In this document: in pieces, positions 1 to 5,162 of the stretch
Layout of the letters: each line of letters begins with the position of its first letter
How positions within the stretch are numbered: the first letter of the stretch is position 1
Assembly: GCA_021204565.1 (NCBI GenBank)
Contig: JAJPZE010000011.1
Coordinates: 1 to 5,162, forward strand
Reading direction: 5' to 3'
Length of the DNA stretch: 5,162 bases
Origin: Prevotella sp.
GTDB lineage: Bacteria; Bacteroidota; Bacteroidia; Bacteroidales; Bacteroidaceae
The notes under the pieces: model-generated
Told to the model about the DNA's origin: nothing
Database searches by the model: none
What the model saw: the letters and a program-made list of their open reading frames with translations, nothing else
Program-made: the position numbers and the translations under genes

Positions 1-987
1 GCGATGGTGTTCGGGCTTATCTCGCTGATGTTCTTGGATACGAGCATTAACATGGCGATGCAGCCGTTTAAGATGCTCGTGGGTGATATGGTGAACGAGA
101 AGCAGAAGACCCTCGCCTACTCCATTCAGAGCTTCCTGTGCAATGCCGGCTCGCTCGTAGGCTTTGTCTTCCCGTTTTTCTTCACGTTCCTCGGGATAAG
201 CAATGTTGCGGCGAAAGGGGTTGTGCCCGACTCGGTGATATATTCGTTTTACGTCGGGGCGGCGATACTTATTCTCTGCGTTATCTATACGACCGTCAAG
301 GTGAAGGAGATGCCGCCGAAAGAGTATGCCGAGTATCACGGGTTGGCTAAGCCGCTGAACGAGGAGAAAGTTAATATCATACAGTTGCTTGTCAAGGCGC
401 CGAAAGCCTTTTGGACAGTCGGATTGGTGCAGTTCTGCTGTTGGGCTGCGTTCCTTTATATGTGGAATTACACCACGGGCGCAATCGCGGAGACGTGCTG
501 GCATACGACCGATACGGCATCGGCGGAGTTTCAGGCGGCAGGTAATTGGGTTGGTATACTTTTCGCCGTACAGGCCTTGGGGAGCGTTGTATGGGCGGTT
601 ATGCTCCCCCTTATCCCCTGGCGGAAAGTAGCGTACTCGTTGAGTCTCGTGCTTGGCGGTGTCGGTTTCATCTTAATCCCGTTCATACAAAACCAGTATG
701 TGCTGTTCATCCCGTTCATCCTTATCGGTTGCGCTTGGGCGGCGATGTTAGCGATGCCGTTCACGATAGTTACCAATGCGCTTAACGGAAGCCATATGGG
801 CGTTTATTTAGGTTTGTTCAACGGCACGATATGTGTTCCGCAGATTATTGCGGCGTTGCTTGGCGGCGTGGTGCTGACGCTCGTAGGCAGCGCGCAGGCT
901 CATATGATGCTTGTAGCGGGCGGTCTGCTTGTTGCCGGTTCGCTGTGCGTATGGATTATAAAGGAGACAATCGGCGAGGGTAAGTAA
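1..987 (+). CDS. MFS sugar transporter (SLC45/GPH-like), 5' end missing
   Basis: Inner-membrane carrier of the major facilitator superfamily, probably a sugar:cation symporter. The frame is open from base 1 and ends at TAA 985-987, giving about 328 codons. Relatives usually have about 430-450 residues and 12 helices, so roughly the first four helices lie left of the window; the ATG at position 4 is an internal Met. Counting from that Met, hydrophobic spans lie near residues 38-62, 80-99, 135-155, 180-202, 208-227, 231-253, 266-293 and 299-319. A hydrophilic loop at about 100-134 fits the central cytoplasmic loop between helices 6 and 7. The segment DTSINMAMQPFKMLVGDM, followed by NEKQKTLAYSIQ, resembles the helix 4-5 region of SLC45-type sucrose/maltose carriers found in Bacteroidales sugar-use loci. 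Family placement is from recognition; the substrate is inferred and could be another glycoside. It converges on aroB and is not part of that operon. Confidence 0.85.
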   Translation, partial: AMVFGLISLMFLDTSINMAMQPFKMLVGDMVNEKQKTLAYSIQSFLCNAGSLVGFVFPFFFTFLGISNVAAKGVVPDSVIYSFYVGAAILILCVIYTTVKVKEMPPKEYAEYHGLAKPLNEEKVNIIQLLVKAPKAFWTVGLVQFCCWAAFLYMWNYTTGAIAETCWHTTDTASAEFQAAGNWVGILFAVQALGSVVWAVMLPLIPWRKVAYSLSLVLGGVGFILIPFIQNQYVLFIPFILIGCAWAAMLAMPFTIVTNALNGSHMGVYLGLFNGTICVPQIIAALLGGVVLTLVGSAQAHMMLVAGGLLVAGSLCVWIIKETIGEGK

Positions 988-1100
988 CCGTCGTCTGCAA
1001 ATTTTACTCGATGCCCGGCTACACCCGGCAAAGTTCAAGCGACTTGACCCGAGGACGAGTTTCGGCTATGCCCGAGCGCTTGCGGCTCTCAAAAAAACAA
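988..1100. other. Convergent intergenic gap between the MFS gene and aroB
   Basis: This 113-bp non-coding gap separates two genes that face each other. It contains a small perfect hairpin (TCAAG-CGA-CTTGA, 1035-1047), an imperfect direct repeat (CGGCTACACCCG at 1016-1027 and CGGCTATGCCCG at 1063-1074, 10 of 12 identical), and a run of seven A at 1091-1097. On the plus strand no stem is followed by a T-run, so I see no clear intrinsic terminator for the MFS gene. The A-run reads as a T-run for minus-strand transcripts leaving aroB. No promoter is needed here and none is evident. Confidence 0.6.
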
Positions 1101-1121
1101 TTATGCTTGCCGCAAACAAGC
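1091..1121 (-). terminator. Possible intrinsic terminator overlapping the aroB stop
   Basis: Read on the minus strand, the last aroB codons form a stem: GCTTGTT pairs with GGCAAGC around a TGC loop (1105-1121). It has five Watson-Crick pairs and two G-T pairs. After four bases that include the TAA stop comes TTGTTTTTTT (1091-1100). Stem plus T-run is the layout of a Rho-independent terminator. The stem is short and the spacer of four bases is a little long, so strength is uncertain. It would end the argS-rnhA-aroB transcript before it runs into the converging MFS gene. Confidence 0.45.
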
Positions 1122-2150
1122 GTCGAGCGCTTCGCGAATGGTTACGGGGTCGACGGTTTGGTTGATTCGTATTCCCCCCACGCTGTCGAGAAGGGTGAAG
1201 TTAATTTGTCCCGCGGTGTTCTTTTTGTCGTGTGTCATCAGTTCAAGGAGCTCGTCATAGTCGTTGCAAGTGATGGGTAGCGTGCCGTAATACTCGTGTA
1301 TGAACGCCACTACTTGTCTCATCTTCCCAACCGGGAAGCCGGTCAGTTCCCGGCTTAAGTAGAGCTCCGCAATCATTCCGTAAGCGACGGCATAGCCGTG
1401 GAGTATGGGCGAGCCACGCCGTAAGGCGAGGGACTCTATCGCGTGCCCGACAGTATGCCCGACGTTGAGCGCCTTGCGTATTCCTTTTTCTGTCGGGTCT
1501 TGCTCTACGATACGTTCTTTTACGGCAACCGACCCGGCAAGCATCTGTGCAAGCGAGCTAAGGTCGGGGCGGGCAAGGTCGAAGCGGAGTAGGGCGTCGA
1601 GCGCCGTAGAGTTGGAGAGCAATCCGTGCTTGAGCATCTCGGCATATCCCGAACGGATATTCACGTCGTCGAGTGTACGGAGAAAGGATGTATCCAATAT
1701 GACGCAATAAGGCTCGTTGAAAACGCCTATCTCGTTCTTCAACATCCCGAAGTTTATACCCGTTTTCCCGCCGACCGACGCGTCGACCATAGCGAGGAGC
1801 GTAGTGGGGATATTGATAAACGCGATACCGCGCTTAAAGCATGACGCCGCGAAGCCGCCCAAGTCGGTAACCATACCTCCGCCGCAGTTGACAAGCAATG
1901 ATTTTCGCGAGGCTTTCCCGCTTTGTAACTCCGCCCAGACACGCACCACGCTGTCAAGGGTCTTATGCGTATCGCCTGCTGGTATGACAATTTCTTTTGC
2001 ACCGGCAAGGGATGCGAAACCGCTGATTAAAGGCACGCAAAGCCGGTGTGTTGTCTCGTCGGACAAGATAAATATACGGTCGGGGGCGAGGGTTGTGATT
2101 GCCCGGGAGAGATCTTTCTCTATCGCGTCGGATATGATTACTCTGCTCAT
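1101..2150 (-). CDS. aroB: 3-dehydroquinate synthase
   Basis: Cytoplasmic enzyme of the shikimate pathway, converting DAHP to 3-dehydroquinate with NAD and a divalent metal (second step towards chorismate and aromatic amino acids). The 349-residue length fits the family (about 340-370). Visible signatures are the NAD-binding glycine-rich stretch NCGGGMVTDLGGF at 88-100, the active-site segment VDASVGGKTGINFG at 122-135 followed by KNEIG at 138-142, and the metal ligands E171 (in GYAEMLKHG), H232 (in NVGHTVGHAIES) and H251 (in HGYAVAYGM). All catalytic segments are intact. The usual HGEAV motif reads HGYAV here. The ATG at 2148-2150 is chosen because it follows the rnhA stop after a single base (TAA-C-ATG), which suggests translational coupling. 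It is the last gene of the minus-strand cluster, and a candidate terminator overlaps its stop. Confidence 0.96.
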   Translation of the reverse strand: MSRVIISDAIEKDLSRAITTLAPDRIFILSDETTHRLCVPLISGFASLAGAKEIVIPAGDTHKTLDSVVRVWAELQSGKASRKSLLVNCGGGMVTDLGGFAASCFKRGIAFINIPTTLLAMVDASVGGKTGINFGMLKNEIGVFNEPYCVILDTSFLRTLDDVNIRSGYAEMLKHGLLSNSTALDALLRFDLARPDLSSLAQMLAGSVAVKERIVEQDPTEKGIRKALNVGHTVGHAIESLALRRGSPILHGYAVAYGMIAELYLSRELTGFPVGKMRQVVAFIHEYYGTLPITCNDYDELLELMTHDKKNTAGQINFTLLDSVGGIRINQTVDPVTIREALDACLRQA

Positions 2151-2151
2151 G

Positions 2152-2634
2152 TTATTTGTTTTTTCGTCCGAAGTCGGCGGGTATTTCTCCCCAAGCTCTC
2201 GTCTCCCATTTAATGATAGGCACGGTGATGGGGTGCCGTTGCAACCATATCTCCGCCCGCCGTATGAGGAGAAAGGTGTTGCGGGTCTCAGGAGTCTCGA
2301 TAAGTTTGGTTTTGCACTCCCGTTTCCGAACCCACACTATCGCGTTATAAGAGTCGGTATAGAGCGTTTTGTCGATAATTCCCCGTTGCTTCATAAGCGC
2401 AAGGGCGTGGACGATGGCGAGGAACTCGCCGATGTTGTTTGTGCCTAAAACAGGGCCGAAATGAAAGAGTTGCTCCCCTGTTTGCAAGTCGACGCCCCGA
2501 TACTCCATCCGTCCCGGATTGCCGGGGCAGGACGCATCCACCGCCCAAGCGTTGCTCCTGACATCCTTATGCAAGGGCAAAACGGTGTCGGTACGATATG
2601 CGGGCGGGTTGGCATGTTTGTTCATAGAGACCAT
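2152..2634 (-). CDS. rnhA: Ribonuclease HI, Bacteroidetes type
   Basis: Endonuclease that cuts the RNA strand of RNA:DNA hybrids, removing primers and R-loops in the cytoplasm. The protein has 160 residues with one RNase H fold from about residue 30 to 155. The four carboxylates expected for catalysis are visible: D33 in VDASCPGNPG, E70 in TNNIGEF, D94 in YTDSYNA and D154 in WGEIPADFGRK. The first 30 residues are polar and unlike the basic hybrid-binding domain that many longer RNases H carry at the N terminus, so this is a single-domain form. Start: the ATG at 2632-2634 gives a 16-bp gap after argS; a second Met at codon 4 is an equally possible start. Neither has a convincing ribosome-binding site, since the GGA in the argS tail lies about 21 bases away. 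The gene sits between argS and aroB and abuts aroB. Biochemical activity is inferred from the motifs. Confidence 0.88.
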   Translation of the reverse strand: MVSMNKHANPPAYRTDTVLPLHKDVRSNAWAVDASCPGNPGRMEYRGVDLQTGEQLFHFGPVLGTNNIGEFLAIVHALALMKQRGIIDKTLYTDSYNAIVWVRKRECKTKLIETPETRNTFLLIRRAEIWLQRHPITVPIIKWETRAWGEIPADFGRKNK

Positions 2635-2650
2635 CGCCGGGCAAGGTTAA

Positions 2651-4444
2651 TCACATCCTTTCGGGCACTTCAATGCCCAGCAACCCCATAGCGCTTTTTA
2701 TCACTTTCGCGACATTGGCGGACAAGACAAGCCGGAAGAGCAACGCCGGCGTACTCTCCGCGTTAAGCACGGAATAGTCGTGATAAAACCGGTTGAACTC
2801 TTTCGTCAGGTCGTAACAGTAGTTTGCAATCGCCGAAGGGGAGTAATCAGCCCCCGCCTGACACACGACAGCCGGGTATTCGCTTAGTTTTTGTATCAGC
2901 TCGCGCTCCTTTTCCGTGGGCAAATAACCGGTATCTAATGTTTCCGGGATGACGGTTCCGCTCGCGAAAGCCTTACGAAGTATGGAGCGTATGCGTGCAT
3001 ACGTGTATTGGATAAACGGTCCGGTGTTGCCGTTGAAGTCGATGCTTTCCTCGGGATTGAATAACATATTCTTTCTCGCATCCACCTTTAAGATGAAGTA
3101 TTTCAACGCTCCGAGCCCGACTATACGCGCGACATCGCTCTTCTCTTCCCCGCTCATATCGGCGAATTTCCCGGCTTCATCGGCGACGGAACGCGCCCGG
3201 TGGATCATCTCCGCCATCAAGTCGTCGGCATCAACCACCGTTCCCTCCCTGCTCTTCATCCGCCCGGCGGGCAGTTCGACCATGCCGTAAGAGAAGTGCG
3301 TGAGGTCTTTCCCCCATTTGAAACCCAACTTATCGAGGAGTATGGAGAGCACTTGGAAATGATAATTCTGCTCGTTTCCGACAACGTAAATCATCTTGTC
3401 AATCGGGTAATCCTCGTATCGGAGCTTCGCCGTGCCGATGTCCTGCGTCATGTATACCGACGTGCCGTCGGAGCGCAAGAGAAGCTTCTCGTCCAAGCCG
3501 TCGTCTCTCAAATCCGCCCAGACCGACCCGTCCTCGCGGCGGTAAAACAGTCCGCGCTCCAAGCCTTCCAACACCTTGCCGCGCCCCTCCAAATATGTCT
3601 CGCTCTCGTAATATATCTTGTCGAAGCTCACTCCCAACATCCTATACGTCTCGTCGAACCCCGCATATACCCACGAGTTCATCCGGCGCCATAGAGCACG
3701 TACCTGCTCGTCGCCCCGCTCCCAACGAACGAGCATCTCATGCGCTTCCTTTATCAGCGGAGCCTCGCGCTTGGCGGTCTCCTCGTCCATACCTCCGGCG
3801 ACGAGCGTCTTCACCTCCTCGCGGTAGTGAGCGTCGAAAGCGACGTAATAGTCCCCGATTAGATGATCGCCTTTCTTGCCCGACGACTGCGGCGTCTCGC
3901 CGTTCCCGTATTTCAGCCACGCCAGCATCGACTTACATATATGTATCCCGCGGTCGTTCACAATATTGGTTTTAACCACCTTGCAACCGTTTGCAGCAAG
4001 GATTCTTGACAGCGACCAGCCGAGAAGATTGTTGCGCACATGCCCCAAATGAAGAGGTTTGTTCGTGTTCGGCGACGAGTATTCAATCATCACAAGCGGG
4101 CTCCCGGCTCCCGCGGGGGTCTCTCCAAAGTGATTATTTGCATTAATCGAGTTGAGCAAATCTATCCATGTGCCCGGCGAGACAACGAGGTTGAGAAAGC
4201 CTTTCACTACGTTGTACCGGCTCACTGCACCGCTGTTGCCGACCAGATAATCACCTATCTCCGCCGCCGTCGTCTCGGGCGACTTACGGGAAATACGGGT
4301 CAACGGGAAAACGACAATGGTTACGTTGCCCTCATATCCGGCACGTGTCTTCTGTATTTGTAATGTCTTTGCGGGCACATCCGCGCCGTACAGCTCTTTA
4401 ACAGCCGCCAGGACGAGCTCTGTTATTTGGTCTTCGAGATTCAT
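2651..4444 (-). CDS. argS: Arginyl-tRNA synthetase
   Basis: Class Ia aminoacyl-tRNA synthetase that charges tRNA-Arg with arginine in the cytoplasm. At 597 residues it is full length for the family. Domains in order: N-terminal Add-1 tRNA-recognition domain (about 5-88), Rossmann catalytic domain with the HIGH signature as HLGH at 132-135 (preceded by SSPNTNKPL), and a KMSKS-region loop reading GRMKSREGT at 394-402. The C-terminal DALR-type anticodon-binding helical domain follows (about 470-597), ending in the typical LLGIEVPERM. The lysine placement in the second signature differs from textbook KMSKS, which is common in arginyl enzymes. Start ATG at 4442-4444 fits the N-terminal domain. The leader just upstream is A-rich without a Shine-Dalgarno sequence, as is usual in Bacteroidota. 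It lies 48 bp after the barrel gene and 16 bp before rnhA on the same strand. No defects seen. Confidence 0.97.
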   Translation of the reverse strand: MNLEDQITELVLAAVKELYGADVPAKTLQIQKTRAGYEGNVTIVVFPLTRISRKSPETTAAEIGDYLVGNSGAVSRYNVVKGFLNLVVSPGTWIDLLNSINANNHFGETPAGAGSPLVMIEYSSPNTNKPLHLGHVRNNLLGWSLSRILAANGCKVVKTNIVNDRGIHICKSMLAWLKYGNGETPQSSGKKGDHLIGDYYVAFDAHYREEVKTLVAGGMDEETAKREAPLIKEAHEMLVRWERGDEQVRALWRRMNSWVYAGFDETYRMLGVSFDKIYYESETYLEGRGKVLEGLERGLFYRREDGSVWADLRDDGLDEKLLLRSDGTSVYMTQDIGTAKLRYEDYPIDKMIYVVGNEQNYHFQVLSILLDKLGFKWGKDLTHFSYGMVELPAGRMKSREGTVVDADDLMAEMIHRARSVADEAGKFADMSGEEKSDVARIVGLGALKYFILKVDARKNMLFNPEESIDFNGNTGPFIQYTYARIRSILRKAFASGTVIPETLDTGYLPTEKERELIQKLSEYPAVVCQAGADYSPSAIANYCYDLTKEFNRFYHDYSVLNAESTPALLFRLVLSANVAKVIKSAMGLLGIEVPERM

Positions 4445-4492
4445 TATTGTTGGTCTTGTATGTATTCAAAAGGCGTATATCGAGCCCCGTGT
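4445..4492 (-). other. Short leader between the barrel gene and argS
   Basis: These 48 bp hold no gene. On the minus strand the sequence contains a TTTTG but no TAnnTTTG element of the Bacteroidetes sigma-ABfr promoter type at a suitable distance. There is only a weak GGGGC/GCCTT stem (two G-T pairs, nine-base loop) before the TTTT. I therefore see neither a firm promoter nor a firm terminator, and read-through from the barrel gene into argS is possible. Confidence 0.4.
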
Positions 4493-5162
4493 TTAGAAGT
4501 TCACTCCGAAGAGAAGGAGGAAGTTACGGTTGTGGGCTTGGAGGAACTGGTCGTGAGAGATGTTAGCGAGCCCGAGTTCGTAAGAGAGCTCTAAATACGC
4601 CACCGAATACGACGCGCCCACACCGAAACGCAAGCCGGCATCCCAACGGCTGTATGCCGCGTCTCTTCGGGAGAATGACTTGTATGAGGTTTGGGTTTCG
4701 TAATCCTTTATACTGCCGCCCACGCCGCACGCGAAATAGCCGCCCATAAACGGCTGTATGCCTATGCCCGCGTCGGAAGAGTAAATATATTTGAGCACGA
4801 GGGGGAGCTGGATATATGCAAGGTTGTAATCCGTCCGGGCGCCGTATACTTTCTTGCGCCCGCCTTTAGCGGCGTAGCTCAGTCCTGTCTCTATATAAAG
4901 GGGAGCGTGCGAGGTCAAGCCGTAACCCACTACCGCGCCGAGATTAAGCCGCGCCCGCATGTCGCAGTCGTGCACTTCGTCTTTCGCGCTGATGTGAGCG
5001 AAGTCAACACCCACGCGGAAACCGTAATAACGCGACGGGAAAGAGTTATAGCCGTATTCGAGGCGCCCGCTTTGGTCGTTGTAATATTTGCTTTGTTTGT
5101 ACGCCTGTGCATTAATTGCGGCGAGAGGGAACCATACAAAGAGCAGAGCAATGGTTATCCGT
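4493..5162 (-). CDS. Outer-membrane beta-barrel protein (porin/PorT-like family), 5' end missing
   Basis: Predicted small outer-membrane barrel of the Bacteroidetes 'porin family / OMP_b-brl' type; specific function unknown. The frame stays open from the stop (TAA, 4493-4495) to the window edge, giving 222 residues, and the true start lies just beyond 5162. The first visible residues form a signal peptide: a hydrophobic core (ITIALLFVWFPLAA) and an AQA cleavage site near residue 20, followed by a Tyr-rich polar stretch (YKQSKYYNDQSG). The mature part alternates aromatic and polar residues in strand-like segments, such as YYGFRVGVDF, PLYIETGLSYAAKGG, YIQLPLVLKYIY, IQPFMGGYFACG, AGLRFGVGASY and VAYLELSYELGL. 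It ends in FLLLFGVNF, with a terminal Phe as expected for recognition by the BAM assembly machine. A GTG at 5012-5014 could be taken for a start but falls inside the first strand and would discard the signal peptide. It precedes argS on the same strand. Confidence 0.85.
   Translation of the reverse strand, partial: RITIALLFVWFPLAAINAQAYKQSKYYNDQSGRLEYGYNSFPSRYYGFRVGVDFAHISAKDEVHDCDMRARLNLGAVVGYGLTSHAPLYIETGLSYAAKGGRKKVYGARTDYNLAYIQLPLVLKYIYSSDAGIGIQPFMGGYFACGVGGSIKDYETQTSYKSFSRRDAAYSRWDAGLRFGVGASYSVAYLELSYELGLANISHDQFLQAHNRNFLLLFGVNF

Noticed and set aside
1035..1047. Perfect five-base hairpin TCAAG-CGA-CTTGA in the convergent gap, as a terminator
   Set aside because: The stem is only five pairs and no adequate T-run follows on either strand.
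1016..1074. Imperfect 12-base direct repeat in the convergent gap
   Set aside because: Two copies at 10 of 12 identity in a short gap could arise by chance; no further copies, no mobile-element or regulatory context.
1717..2448. A 243-codon open frame on the plus strand, antisense to aroB and rnhA
   Set aside because: It lies opposite two well-supported genes, resembles no protein family, has no start context and its residues look like a reverse-strand shadow.
3200..3975. Plus-strand open frames of 113-164 codons opposite argS
   Set aside because: argS is complete with its signatures on the minus strand; these frames have low-complexity Arg/Ser/Pro-rich translations typical of antisense shadows.
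4461..4492. Weak GGGGC/GCCTT stem and TTTTG upstream of argS, as a terminator or promoter
   Set aside because: The stem relies on two G-T pairs with a nine-base loop, and no TAnnTTTG element sits at a fitting distance.
4930..5151. Minus-strand frame of 73 codons starting with ATG near 5151
   Set aside because: It overlaps the barrel gene in another frame and its translation has no signal peptide or recognisable domain; the barrel frame explains this region.

Overview
The window looks like ordinary chromosomal core sequence from a member of the Bacteroidota, most likely Bacteroidales. The evidence is the kind of proteins present. There is a sugar-transporter-like MFS protein of a type common in gut Bacteroidales, and an RNase H with the Bacteroidetes-style WGEIPADFGRK tail. 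There is also a small outer-membrane beta-barrel with a signal peptide and terminal Phe, and start sites without clear Shine-Dalgarno sequences. Base composition is close to even. I cannot place it to genus from sequence alone.

Layout: positions 1-987 (+) hold the C-terminal two thirds of an MFS transporter whose start lies left of the window. A 113-bp convergent gap (988-1100) follows. The rest lies on the minus strand, read right to left: an outer-membrane beta-barrel protein (4493 to beyond 5162, start off the window), argS for arginyl-tRNA synthetase (2651-4444), a ribonuclease HI (2152-2634), and aroB for 3-dehydroquinate synthase (1101-2150). Gaps between the minus-strand genes are 48, 16 and 1 bp. 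argS, rnhA and aroB are therefore probably one transcript, possibly begun upstream of the barrel gene. A hairpin plus T-run overlapping the aroB stop could end this transcript.

The minus-strand genes have unrelated housekeeping roles (envelope, translation, RNA:DNA hybrid removal, aromatic amino-acid synthesis), so this appears to be a packed housekeeping cluster and not a dedicated pathway. The MFS gene belongs to a separate, converging unit.

I found no RNA gene, mobile element, CRISPR array or prophage part, and no sign of an undescribed system. The most useful correction is that the right-hand barrel gene does not start at an internal GTG near 5014. Its frame stays open to the window edge and encodes a signal peptide.
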